Positions 18,307 to 26,892 of a stretch of DNA of 64,000 nucleotides are shown here, piece after piece. Source of the stretch: Halorussus salinus (GTDB lineage: Archaea > Halobacteriota > Halobacteria > Halobacteriales > Haladaptataceae); NCBI RefSeq assembly GCF_004765815.2, contig NZ_SBIS02000013.1, positions 1-64,000 of the forward strand. Reading direction: 5' to 3'. The position numbers were made by a program, and so were the translations under genes. Below the pieces are notes generated by a model. That model was not told the origin of the DNA. It did not search any database and saw only the letters and a list, made by a program, of their open reading frames with translations. How positions within the stretch are numbered: position 1 is the first letter of the stretch; each line of letters starts with the position of its first letter.

Positions 18307-19725
18307 ATGGTCAACGAAGCCACCGCCACGACCGACACAGACCATTTCGCAGACAGTACACCGATGAAGTCCGGTCCGGCATCTCGCCAGCCTCCTCAAG
18401 TAGAGTTTCCGCTGCTGCATTGTATCGACTGGTCGTTCAACGATGCGGACACGGACGAGCATGTCCATGGTCCTCACAACTACCCCGCCCAAATGCCACC
18501 CCAAATCCCCCGTACGCTCTTTCAGTACTTCCAACTAACTGGCGATCTCACGCGTGGAGACTGGGTCTATGATCCATTTAGCGGGAGCGGGACCACTGCC
18601 GTCGAAGCACGACTCGCCGGACTCAACAGTCTCTCGCATGACGTGAACCCGTTCGCCTGTGAACTCACACAGGCGAACGCAATTCCGCTTGACCCGTCCT
18701 TGCTGACAGTCTTCCGAGATCGCCTCCTGACCGGTCTTCAAACAGAGCTTCAAAACGTCCGTGAGCGCCATCACGCTGATGCCGAAATAGCAGTCCAGAA
18801 ACCCGCCGTTCGCGAAGGCTGGTTTCCATACCCGCAACTGTACGAATTGTGTAAAATCCGCGACCGGATCACCGTCCTCAAAGCCGAGACCCCGGACGCC
18901 CCCGTCTGTGACGGTATCATCCGTCTCTTCCGTGTGGCGCTCGCCTACACAACCCGTCGAGTCAGCTATCAGCGAAACGGAGAGTTCAAACGCCATCGGA
19001 TTGCCGACGCGGACCGCGACGACCATGACCCCGATGTGTTCGACATCTTCACAGACCAACTCAGCGAGACCATCGACGCCCTGCGGACGTATACTGCCAT
19101 CGCGCCCCACACGTGTACTACCACTGTCTTGCAGACCGATTCACGGAAAGCCGAGCATCTCGACCCGAACAGCATCGATATCGTGCTGACGTCGCCGCCA
19201 TACGGTGATCACGCCACGACCGTTGCGTATGGTCAGTATTCACAAGATCCCGCCATCGTCGCGTGGGGTCGTGACTACGAGGAGATGCGACAAGTGGACA
19301 AGGATGGCTTAGGTGGCAAGAACGAAATCCTTGAACCGCTTCCCACGCTCGAACAGTGGTCGCCGACACTTGCGGAAACACTCGACAGCCTCCGGAAGAA
19401 AGATGGACGCGCCGACGACGCCCTTGATTTCTTCACTGACTTCTACGCAGTGCTAGAGGATGTCGCACGAGTTGTGAAACCCGGCCAGCCCGTCGTCTGG
19501 GTCGTTGGCAACCGAACAATGTCTCGAGTCCCCATCCCGACCCACCTCATCACGCTCGAACTCTGCAATCATCTTGGGTTCACACACGAGACTACGTTAG
19601 CACGGGATATCCCCGATAAAACGCTCCCGTGGGAGAACGCCCCGGAGAACCTCCCCGGCGTCACAAATGAATTGATGGCGAGCGAATACATCTTACTCAT
19701 GCGAGCCCCAGAGGCTACCGCGTGA
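18307..19725 (+). CDS. DNA methyltransferase, N4-cytosine type
   Basis: A 472-residue SAM-dependent DNA methyltransferase from the ATG at 18307. The SAM motif DPFSGSGTT is at 89-97 and the catalytic TSPPY at 295-299; TSPPY is typical of N4-cytosine enzymes. The roughly 200 residues between the two motifs probably hold target recognition. Motif order (SAM motif first) excludes the beta class. The frame is open upstream to 18196, but that stretch is AT-rich and lacks protein character. No specific restriction partner is certain; the HNH gene 257 bases downstream is the best candidate. Confidence 0.88.
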   Translation: MVNEATATTDTDHFADSTPMKSGPASRQPPQVEFPLLHCIDWSFNDADTDEHVHGPHNYPAQMPPQIPRTLFQYFQLTGDLTRGDWVYDPFSGSGTTAVEARLAGLNSLSHDVNPFACELTQANAIPLDPSLLTVFRDRLLTGLQTELQNVRERHHADAEIAVQKPAVREGWFPYPQLYELCKIRDRITVLKAETPDAPVCDGIIRLFRVALAYTTRRVSYQRNGEFKRHRIADADRDDHDPDVFDIFTDQLSETIDALRTYTAIAPHTCTTTVLQTDSRKAEHLDPNSIDIVLTSPPYGDHATTVAYGQYSQDPAIVAWGRDYEEMRQVDKDGLGGKNEILEPLPTLEQWSPTLAETLDSLRKKDGRADDALDFFTDFYAVLEDVARVVKPGQPVVWVVGNRTMSRVPIPTHLITLELCNHLGFTHETTLARDIPDKTLPWENAPENLPGVTNELMASEYILLMRAPEATA

Positions 19726-19860
19726 ACTACCTCTTCCTACTACGCGACTCGGCCGCTCCCTACGTTACTCCTTGAGGAAGGGGTCTTGCCTGCCTACATT
19801 TTCGATAGAAAGCGTTGCTGGTCCAAGGCTTTATCCTAGTCCAGTAGACAACGTGTGATA

Positions 19861-19970
19861 GCGAAACCCGGAGAACTCGGGACACACATCCGAGTCCGCG
19901 TTCACTGCGTCCATCTCCGATGGTAAGCCACGAAGAGCGACAGGTGTCCTCGCACCTGTCCGGGTTTCGC
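19861..19970 (+). promoter_or_regulatory. Strongly folded leader before the HNH gene
   Basis: GCGAAACCCGGA (19861-19872) pairs perfectly with TCCGGGTTTCGC (19959-19970). Nested inside are CTCGG/CCGAG (19877-19895) and the perfect 8-bp stem GACAGGTG/CACCTGTC (19939-19946 and 19953-19960). The whole could fold into a branched RNA ending just before the ATG at 19983. If translation instead starts at 19920, the second half is coding. A regulatory leader is an inference. Confidence 0.5.
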
Positions 19971-19982
19971 TCGCGAAAACCC

Positions 19983-20843
19983 ATGACCAGAGATGACCCC
20001 GATCCATGTGAAAGATTCGAATCGCTAGACGAAGTCTCCCAACGATCAGCAGAGGCTGACGACAGTGGGATTTCGCAAGTAGCGTCTGTGCTCGAAGCCA
20101 TTGAGACAGGAGACGCTCTTCGGAACTGCCCAGTCGTCATCCTCTGTCCAGGGTGTGGAACCGTCGTTGATTCCTATCCCGACGGATTACCGGCCTATCT
20201 GTGTCATTTCGAGGCGTCCTGTCCGACATGCGAGATGGAATCGCTGCGGCGCTGGAGCGTAATCGCGACTGACGCCTGCTACGCAGACGTGTTGCCGACG
20301 GATGCCCTTCGGAACCTCCTACAGCACTATTGGGAGTCTCATCTGTGGCGCGGAATTGAGACTGCTGAAGGCTGTCCCCGAACCCGAGAGTTCTCGGATT
20401 TATTCGACGACTACTCTGTCCGATGGGGCTGGGACTGGCGCGTCCATTGTCCGCTCTGTCGGCGGACGAGAGACCAGATTGGGACTCGGCGGCTGGATTA
20501 CCATCATTGGCGAAAGAACCCAGATACAGGGATTCTCCTCTGTCGGCAGTGTCACGACGCGATCAATGGTGGACAGGCCGATATGGATCTCGACTGGCAA
20601 GCCCGAGAGCTCTGTTTGCGGGGAAAACATGACCTGCAGATCGCTCGCTTGGCGGCTCGGGAAGCGCTCATCGGCTCCTCCCGTTCACTTACTGAACTTG
20701 CAACATACGTCGTTGACCGGTATAACCTCGTGCAGTCCGTCAGAGAAGTCCAATGCATTCTCGAGCAAACGCTTCTCAGGCCATCACTGCGTAAGGAGAT
20801 TCGTGACGAGTACCTGTTAGCGGGGTTGGATAGAGACGCCTAA
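19983..20843 (+). CDS. HNH endonuclease with zinc-binding cysteines
   Basis: A 286-residue protein from the ATG at 19983; an ATG at 19920 would add 21 residues but lies inside the folded leader. Two zinc-binding regions are seen: CPGC plus CPTC (residues 55-83), and an HNH core with CPLC (156-159), DYHHW (172-176) and CRQCH (187-191), the usual Cys-framed beta-beta-alpha-metal motif. It follows the methyltransferase on the same strand, so the two may form a restriction-modification-like pair, though HNH proteins of this kind also occur alone. Confidence 0.75.
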   Translation: MTRDDPDPCERFESLDEVSQRSAEADDSGISQVASVLEAIETGDALRNCPVVILCPGCGTVVDSYPDGLPAYLCHFEASCPTCEMESLRRWSVIATDACYADVLPTDALRNLLQHYWESHLWRGIETAEGCPRTREFSDLFDDYSVRWGWDWRVHCPLCRRTRDQIGTRRLDYHHWRKNPDTGILLCRQCHDAINGGQADMDLDWQARELCLRGKHDLQIARLAAREALIGSSRSLTELATYVVDRYNLVQSVREVQCILEQTLLRPSLRKEIRDEYLLAGLDRDA

Positions 20844-20870
20844 ATTCGGGGGAATGCATCTTCGCTATAC

Positions 20871-20900
20871 GTGACATCCTCCTCCGCGTTCACGCGGAGG
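20871..20900 (-). mobile_element. Solo IS200/IS605-type right end
   Basis: GTGACATCCT leads into the perfect stem CCTCCGCG/CGCGGAGG (20881-20888 and 20893-20900). It is almost the same as the right end at 7270-7299, but no tnpB follows in the next 130 bases before the DUF624-like gene. It is a lone end, perhaps from a deletion. Confidence 0.6.
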
Positions 20901-21031
20901 ACTCCCGACCGGTGGGAGTTTTTGGTCTCCAACGATGGACGCCGCCACTTTCCGTGTGCGTTCCCAACCCAATACTCGAAATCCCACCAAGACCGACATT
21001 CCCGAACGAGAGTGATACCGCCGTGACGACT

Positions 21032-21691
21032 CTATTCTGCCGGAGCTGAATATGAGATAATTGACCGACCTCCGGCTTGTTGATAGAGGAGATTCGTTCC
21101 AACGAGCGTCAATACGGCAGCGAATCCGAACCCAATAAGCGCCCAACCGACCATTGTCAGAACTCCGAGAACGAGAAGGGACGCGAGTACGAGATCAAGG
21201 AGGATGGTGTACCGGAGGTTTTGTACCGCAAGCACCACCCCGTCACGGACTCCCGTTCTAAGCGATTCAGCCGCGTCAGTGACGACGACGATATACGGGA
21301 GTGCACAGAGCCCAATGAGAGCGGCTGTCAACGACAGGAGGGCAACTAAGCGGACGAGGAATGGGACTGTTCCAGTCAGCATCAAAAGGTTGCCGCCGAC
21401 AAGCCCGACAAGTAACCAAATAAGTGCCGAAAGACCGGCTCCCTGCACCAAATGCGTGCGAACGCCGTCGATGAAAAGCCCGACAGTTTGGCGTGCCGTA
21501 TGCGGTGAGCCTCGTGCGAGAATGACCCGCATTGCGTGAACGACTCCGAGGAGAGCAAACCCGATTGTAACGAGTGGGAGCAGGGCAAGAGTGCCAACGA
21601 ACGAGAGGGTGAGGGCTGCAATAGCGTTGTGAAACGCGGCGTTGATGCTTCGGCGAAGCGGTGTTTCGAGTGCAGCTGCCGGGAGCGCCAT
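21032..21691 (-). CDS. DUF624/YesL-like membrane protein
   Basis: A 219-residue integral membrane protein with about five hydrophobic segments (for example IAALTLSFVGTLALLPLVTI, SALIWLLVGLVGGNLL, LLDLVLASLLVLGVL). The pattern fits the YesL/DUF624 family, commonly coded beside sugar ABC importers. It is the last gene of a minus-strand run and starts five bases after the stop of the Gfo/Idh/MocA gene. I chose the ATG at 21691; the longer frame to 21793 overlaps that gene. Its role in sugar uptake is inferred from neighbours. Confidence 0.65.
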   Translation of the reverse strand: MALPAAALETPLRRSINAAFHNAIAALTLSFVGTLALLPLVTIGFALLGVVHAMRVILARGSPHTARQTVGLFIDGVRTHLVQGAGLSALIWLLVGLVGGNLLMLTGTVPFLVRLVALLSLTAALIGLCALPYIVVVTDAAESLRTGVRDGVVLAVQNLRYTILLDLVLASLLVLGVLTMVGWALIGFGFAAVLTLVGTNLLYQQAGGRSIISYSAPAE

Positions 21692-21695
21692 GTGT

Positions 21696-22766
21696 TCACT
21701 TGCCAGTAGGCAGTCGTGGTGAAACTTCCGCTTCGCAGTCACCGCTCCGATAGACTGCATCGAGGATGCGTTGGACTGCAAGCCCCTCCTCAACCGTATT
21801 CCTCGTATGCGCTCGATCTCCAGTGATTACCCCGTTAAAGTACTGCCATTCTGCTTGGAACGGGTCTTGGTCGGCTACTTGGAGCGTACTCTCTACAATA
21901 TCGCCGTACTCGGTAGTAAACAGGGTTGCGTCTTCCTCGTGTATGCCGAGCGTCGTTCCTGTTTCATCACCGAGTAGTTGGACTGAGCGACGCGGCTCAC
22001 GATTACTCGCCCACGCACAATCAACCCGAATACTCGTGCCGTCACGAGTACGGAGGAGTGCCTTCACCGTATCTTCGACCGTACACGTCCTGTCAGGTGT
22101 CGGGTCGCCACCCCACATATTGAGGTATGTATACTCGGGGTCGTCCCCGAAACGCGTACCAGTCGTAGCGCTCACCGTTGAGATTTCTGGATAGTCCAGT
22201 ATGTAGAGCGTGAGGGCAAGGAGATGCACGCCACAGTCGATGAGTGCGCCGCCGCCCGCTTTCGACTTCTGGGTAAACCAGCTGCCAAGTTGGGGAATTC
22301 CACGCCGACGGACGTATTCGATACCGACGTCGTAGATATCGCCGAACTCATCGTCGTCAACACGGCGCTTAACTGACTCAACAGTCGGTTTGAACGTCAT
22401 CGTGAACCCGACGAAGACAGTGGCACTACTACTTGCCTCTGCACGGGCAATTCTCCGCCCCGCCTCCAACGTATGCGCTAACGGTTTCTCCACGAACGCA
22501 TGAATCCCTGCCTCAAGGCATGCAACTGCACAGTCGGCGTGCAGGTGATTCGGCACCGCAACCAACCCTCCATCAAGAGCCTCCTCGTCAAGCATCCGCT
22601 GGTAATCCTCGTACGTCGCACCGATATCGTACTCCTCAGCGAACGCACTCCGAGTCTCAGTATCGACATCTGCAACCGCGACGATGTCCACATCAAGTGG
22701 AGCGAGCGCTTCTGCGTGCGTCTCCGCAATCGACCCTGCGCCGATGAAGCCAATCTGTACACTCAT
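21696..22766 (-). CDS. Gfo/Idh/MocA family oxidoreductase (copy 1)
   Basis: A 356-residue NAD(P)-dependent sugar or polyol dehydrogenase candidate. The Rossmann motif is GFIGAGSIAETHAEAL (residues 6-21), and EKPLAHTLEAG (near residue 94) is the family signature whose Lys helps catalysis. The C-terminal half fits the alpha/beta domain of the family (GGGALIDCGVHLLALTLYIL). It starts two bases from the stop of the paralogue upstream, so they are one operon. The substrate is unknown; members oxidise sugars, inositols or their phosphates. Confidence 0.9.
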   Translation of the reverse strand: MSVQIGFIGAGSIAETHAEALAPLDVDIVAVADVDTETRSAFAEEYDIGATYEDYQRMLDEEALDGGLVAVPNHLHADCAVACLEAGIHAFVEKPLAHTLEAGRRIARAEASSSATVFVGFTMTFKPTVESVKRRVDDDEFGDIYDVGIEYVRRRGIPQLGSWFTQKSKAGGGALIDCGVHLLALTLYILDYPEISTVSATTGTRFGDDPEYTYLNMWGGDPTPDRTCTVEDTVKALLRTRDGTSIRVDCAWASNREPRRSVQLLGDETGTTLGIHEEDATLFTTEYGDIVESTLQVADQDPFQAEWQYFNGVITGDRAHTRNTVEEGLAVQRILDAVYRSGDCEAEVSPRLPTGK

Positions 22767-22768
22767 GG

Positions 22769-23806
22769 TCAGTGGTTTCGGGATGCGTCAGCCGGGTCTG
22801 ATTGCTCTCTCGGCGTGGAGGCAACGGAAACTGTTTCACCGGTCTCAATCGCTTCGTAGGCTGCTTCAGTAACGGCAGTCACCTTTCGTCCGTACTCGGG
22901 TGGAACCGGTGATGGTTCTCCAGTCTCGACAGCCTCCACGAACGCACCGAGTTTCCGTTCAACGAGCGTCTCAAAGTCCGGCGCGTCGATACTTCGAGTT
23001 TCGCGGTCGTCGCCGGTGATGACCGTCACACCATGGGTATCGTAGACGAGGTGGCCGTCAGTCCCAAAGACGATGAATCCTTCCTCCGGTGCCGGGTTCG
23101 TTCCGTCACCTGAGAGGCAGACACTCGCCGTGACATTCCCGGCTGTCGTTTTGAGCGTCATCGCTAGCGCGCTATTTACATCGACGTCATGGGTTTGAGC
23201 GTCTGCAACCGCTGCAACCGTTTGGGGTTCAGCATCAAGCGTCCAGAGCAGTGTGTCAAGGGCGTGCGATCCGGAATCGTACAGTTGTCCGCCACCGGAT
23301 AGTTCGGGATTTGTTCGCCAACTCCCCTCGTGGACATCAATCCAATCCTGGCCGAGATAGAGGTTTGCGGTATGTGGTCGCCCAATTTCGCCATTAGCGA
23401 TGAGTCGCCGAATTTCAGTGAACCGGGGATCGAAATGTCGCTGATACCCGACCTGAATCAGTTGATCGCTATCCGTCACACGTTCGACGAGCGAGTGAGC
23501 GCGTTCGAGGTCCGTCACCATCGGTTTCTCCAGGAAGACGCTTAGCCCAGCGTCCAAGCACGCAATGGTCTGGTCGTAATGGAGCGTATGTGGAGTAACA
23601 ATATTGACTGCATCGAGATCCGTTTCCGACACCATGGTTTGGTAGTCTTCGTAGACCGGTACGTCGAAGGTATCTCGGAACTCCGCACGCACGTCCGCGC
23701 TGACGTCAGCACCTGCGACGAACTCTACATCATCAAGCTCGGTATATGCTCGACACTCGATCCGGCCGAGCGTCCCCAGTCCAATTGCACCAACTCTAAC
23801 AGTCAT
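22769..23806 (-). CDS. Gfo/Idh/MocA family oxidoreductase (copy 2)
   Basis: A 345-residue paralogue of the preceding enzyme, from the ATG at 23806; a longer frame to 23833 is possible. It shows the Rossmann motif GAIGLGTLGRIE, the signature EKPMVTDLERA (near residue 95) and GGGQLYDSGSHALDTLLWTL in the C-terminal domain. It leads the minus-strand operon with copy 1 and the YesL-like gene, and is divergent from the PIG-L deacetylase gene. Two different dehydrogenases suggest two oxidation steps or oxidation plus re-reduction on one pathway. Confidence 0.9.
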   Translation of the reverse strand: MTVRVGAIGLGTLGRIECRAYTELDDVEFVAGADVSADVRAEFRDTFDVPVYEDYQTMVSETDLDAVNIVTPHTLHYDQTIACLDAGLSVFLEKPMVTDLERAHSLVERVTDSDQLIQVGYQRHFDPRFTEIRRLIANGEIGRPHTANLYLGQDWIDVHEGSWRTNPELSGGGQLYDSGSHALDTLLWTLDAEPQTVAAVADAQTHDVDVNSALAMTLKTTAGNVTASVCLSGDGTNPAPEEGFIVFGTDGHLVYDTHGVTVITGDDRETRSIDAPDFETLVERKLGAFVEAVETGEPSPVPPEYGRKVTAVTEAAYEAIETGETVSVASTPREQSDPADASRNH

Positions 23807-23896
23807 AGTGTTTCTCGGTGGGTTCCCCGACACTAAAAGAATAGATGTGAGTAGTCAAAACAGCTGTCAGCACAACGATTGTATTTACTATCTACG

Positions 23897-23931
23897 TATG
23901 GGTTTATACCCAAACTGCCGGATGTTACCGT
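23897..23931 (+). promoter_or_regulatory. TATA box and short dyad before the PIG-L gene
   Basis: TTTATA at 23903-23908 lies about 26 bases before the ATG at 23932, giving a leaderless or nearly leaderless transcript as is usual in haloarchaea. TGGGT and ACCCA flank it as a short dyad, a possible regulator site in this divergent promoter region. Confidence 0.5.
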
Positions 23932-24636
23932 ATGGAGGTACTTGCAATCGTTGCCCATCCGGATGATGCCGACATTTTCTGCGGGGGCACCCTCGCGAAA
24001 CACGCTGACAGAGGTGACGACGTCACGATAGCGCACATGACTCGCGGAGAGTATGGCGGTTTCGACACTACCCAGCGTGACGTTGCTGAGACACGCACGG
24101 AAGAAGCCGAGCAAGCAGCGTCCACACTCGGCGCAGAGACAACGTTTCTCGGGTTCAAAGACGGCCGAATTACGTATTCACTAGAAAACCGGCTTCGAGT
24201 ACTCGAATGCATCCGCAGCCACGCACCGGACCTCTTGATAACACATTTTGACGACGATATGCATCCGGACCATCAGACGACATCGCGACTTGTGACTGAC
24301 GCCTACTACATGGCTTCGCTTCCGCTTGTCGAAATCGACCAACCGCCCTGTGATCCGGACAACATCTACTATTTTGGTAAACCAACCTCGTCGTTCGAGC
24401 CCTCCGTATTCGTTGACATCTCGCAGTACCAGTCAACCAAGGAGGCGGCAATCGAAGCCCATGAGTCACAGGTTGAGTTCCTTGACGAACACGGAGGAAT
24501 CGACGCGGAGTTCGATAGCCTCGTCGAAGGAGTTCGAGCAGAAGCACGGACACTCGGGAAGCGAACAGGCGCTCAATACGCAGAAGGTTTCGCGCCGATG
24601 CACGAGACGACGACCGCTTACCTAGGTGAACAATGA
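23932..24636 (+). CDS. PIG-L family N-deacetylase
   Basis: A 234-residue zinc hydrolase of the PIG-L/LmbE type, which removes N-acyl groups from amino sugars and related compounds. The zinc and catalytic motif HPDDAD is at residues 9-14, with the second HPDHQ motif near residue 106. Fold markers such as GTLAKHADRGDDVTIAHMTRGEYG are present. It overlaps the next gene by four bases. In this sugar cluster the likely task is deacylation of an N-acetylated substrate; the exact compound cannot be read. Confidence 0.88.
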   Translation: MEVLAIVAHPDDADIFCGGTLAKHADRGDDVTIAHMTRGEYGGFDTTQRDVAETRTEEAEQAASTLGAETTFLGFKDGRITYSLENRLRVLECIRSHAPDLLITHFDDDMHPDHQTTSRLVTDAYYMASLPLVEIDQPPCDPDNIYYFGKPTSSFEPSVFVDISQYQSTKEAAIEAHESQVEFLDEHGGIDAEFDSLVEGVRAEARTLGKRTGAQYAEGFAPMHETTTAYLGEQ

Positions 24637-25661
24637 CTCGGCCTGAATGCGGAACCAGCTACTTCGGCGTTCGTGATCCCGAACACGTGCGAACCGATCT
24701 TGAACGATTGCAAGACCAGGGGCTTAACGCAGTCCTTCACACGTTCAGCGAGCGCGATCAGCTGTATTATCACGAGACGATGAGTGAAATCGTCGATGCG
24801 AGTCACGAACTCGGATTCGACGTGTACGTGAATCCGTGGGGTGTCGGACGAGTCTTCGGCGGTGAGGCGCTTTCAGAATTCATCGGTCGAAATCCCGAGG
24901 CCTGCCAAGTCCTTTCGTCGGGTGACCGCATCCCAGCAGCGTGTTTCAACAACCCCGAATTCCGGGAGTTCATGCGTGACTGGACGCAAGACGCCGTCAA
25001 TATCGGCGCTGACGTGGTGTTCTGGGATGAACCCCACTGGTTCATCCCCGGCTGGCACGAGGAATCATATCCGGATGATGCACGCGCTTGTTACTGTGAT
25101 GCGTGTCGCCAGCAGTACAAACACCAGTACGGTGCTGAGCTTTCCAACGGCGATCCGGATGACGTCGCGGCATTCCGAGAGGAGTCACTCCTCGACTTCC
25201 TCCAGGAAATGATGGCGATAGTACGTGAAGGCGGCTCCGAGAACGCCGTGTGTCTCCTTCCGGGTTCTGGGCATGAATCGGGAATCGACGATTGGGAACG
25301 ACTCGCCCGTGCCGACAATCTCGATGTATTTGCGACCGACCCCTACTGGTTTGGTCACGGGGAAGATGCCAAGGAATTCGTCGGTGAATACACTGAGAAA
25401 GTCACGTCGCTGGCGGCTGACTACGGACTCCGAAGCCAGATCTGGATACAGGGATTCAAGCTCGACGATGATCCCGCGACAATTACAGAGGTCCGTACTG
25501 CAACTGAAACGGCACTCGAAGGTGGCGTTGACAGCGTCTTTATGTGGGGCTGGGACGGGTGTCGGATAATCTCGGACATCGCCTGTGATAACCCTGCCCA
25601 AGTGTGGGAGGCCTACCTCGACACGCTGAAAACAGTCACAGATAGCATGTCCCCGAACTGA
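24633..25661 (+). CDS. Putative TIM-barrel, glycosidase-like protein of unknown function
   Basis: A 342-residue protein co-translated with the PIG-L gene. I recognise no named family, but the pattern is that of a TIM barrel with carboxylates at strand ends: VYVNPWGVGR, ADVVFWDEPHWFIPGW (Asp and Glu near residues 131-132), LDVFATDPYWFGHG, SQIWIQGF and SVFMWGWDGCR. A CYCDAC pair near residue 153 could bind zinc. The aromatic-rich cleft fits a carbohydrate substrate. A glycoside hydrolase-like role is an inference. Confidence 0.55.
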   Translation: MTRPECGTSYFGVRDPEHVRTDLERLQDQGLNAVLHTFSERDQLYYHETMSEIVDASHELGFDVYVNPWGVGRVFGGEALSEFIGRNPEACQVLSSGDRIPAACFNNPEFREFMRDWTQDAVNIGADVVFWDEPHWFIPGWHEESYPDDARACYCDACRQQYKHQYGAELSNGDPDDVAAFREESLLDFLQEMMAIVREGGSENAVCLLPGSGHESGIDDWERLARADNLDVFATDPYWFGHGEDAKEFVGEYTEKVTSLAADYGLRSQIWIQGFKLDDDPATITEVRTATETALEGGVDSVFMWGWDGCRIISDIACDNPAQVWEAYLDTLKTVTDSMSPN

Positions 25662-25675
25662 CTGCGGGGATACCC

Positions 25676-26112
25676 CGACGTGATATCTCCTACAACTACA
25701 GTCGTGGGCTTCCCGAGGTTCTTCTGTTATTCTCGTCGATTCGGATGGTCGGCAATCTACGGCTCGTGGACTGTCGGCCACTGGCGTTGCTACGAAGCCG
25801 TTACTTGTACCCGGCAGAGGCTTCGAGGTCTCTGATTTCTTTTCCGACAGTCGGTGTGGTCGGCTTACGTTTTGGTGAGGCAAACACCGAGTCAACTGCC
25901 AGTTTGCCACGCACCTCTCATCGTACTTGCCGTCTTATAAAACGCTTAAAGCCGGAGGTTTCTGGCTGCTTGAGATTTCCTCGCCTGCAGGCAAAATAGG
26001 GAATGCAGTCTCCACTGATTGTTCGAAAATAGAGGATTTTCGTGATTACTGATAATCGGAGCGGTATTCCTCAACTAGCGTTGTGGGGAGTCGCGCCCTA
26101 CGTCTCAAGAGG
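25676..26112. mobile_element. Gene-free gap with decayed IS200/IS605 end
   Basis: Near 25678, CGTGATATCTCCTACAACTA followed by CAGTCGTGGGCTTCCCGAGG resembles a degenerate right end with its hairpin. The rest of this roughly 440-bp gap has no frame with protein character. It separates the plus-strand deacetylase pair from the minus-strand isomerase operon and was probably left by a lost element. Confidence 0.4.
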
Positions 26113-26871
26113 CTAGATGAGGGATGTTGTCACTTCACCGCCTCGTTTGAGTGCTTGGGTTGGGGATGATGGATCATCATGCTCGAAGACAAGCCAGTCA
26201 GTATTGAGTTCCTTCGCTATAGTCGCGATCTCGTCGAGGGGAACGTCTCCTTCGCCGGGGAGGACAGATTGCTGTGTTGTTTCTGGACTCGGGTTGGGTG
26301 CCGCAACATCCTTGAGATGCACGAGAGGTGTTTGATTACTAATCTCCGTGAGGATTGACGTTGGATCGACACCTGCTGTGATAGCTCCACCGACGTCAAA
26401 TTCGAACTTGACTGACTCATTCGTGTGGGCAATGAGTCGGTCGAACGCGGTTTCACCGTTAGCGAGCGGCTGGAACTCATGAGCTTGATTATGATAGACG
26501 AACTCCGCACCGCGCGCTTCAAGTGCCTCTCCGACTCTGTTCAGTCGGGCAGCCAATGACTCGACTGCCGATGCCGTTTCAAAGTGTTTTGGGGGGAAGT
26601 GTGGGACGATGAACGTCTGGCAATCGACTGGCTGATAGCGGTCGATGACAGCGTCTGGATCCGACTCAAGCGCGTCCATGCCGACGTGTGCACCGACGAC
26701 GTCAAGTTCTAGTTCGGTAAGTGCGCTAGTAATGGTTTCCGTGTCAGCGTCGGCATACCGATGGGCGAACTCGACACCATTGTATCCTGCTGCAGCAACT
26801 TGTTCGAGTACCTCCGCCAATGGGACATCGAGGTCCCGGACACTGTATAACTGTATTCCGGCGTTAGTCAT
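26113..26871 (-). CDS. Sugar phosphate isomerase/epimerase (xylose isomerase-like barrel)
   Basis: A 252-residue AP-endonuclease-2/xylose-isomerase-type TIM barrel. Metal-site candidates are the Glu of YNGVEFAHR, EFVYHNQAHEF, FEFDVGGAI, HLKDV and VFEHDD. Such proteins isomerise or epimerise sugars, ketoses or inosose-type compounds. It ends a minus-strand run after the two FAD oxidoreductases, with 21 bases between, so it is probably transcribed with them. Confidence 0.8.
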   Translation of the reverse strand: MTNAGIQLYSVRDLDVPLAEVLEQVAAAGYNGVEFAHRYADADTETITSALTELELDVVGAHVGMDALESDPDAVIDRYQPVDCQTFIVPHFPPKHFETASAVESLAARLNRVGEALEARGAEFVYHNQAHEFQPLANGETAFDRLIAHTNESVKFEFDVGGAITAGVDPTSILTEISNQTPLVHLKDVAAPNPSPETTQQSVLPGEGDVPLDEIATIAKELNTDWLVFEHDDPSSPTQALKRGGEVTTSLI

Positions 26872-26892
26872 CGTTCACCCTCCACAGCGTGG

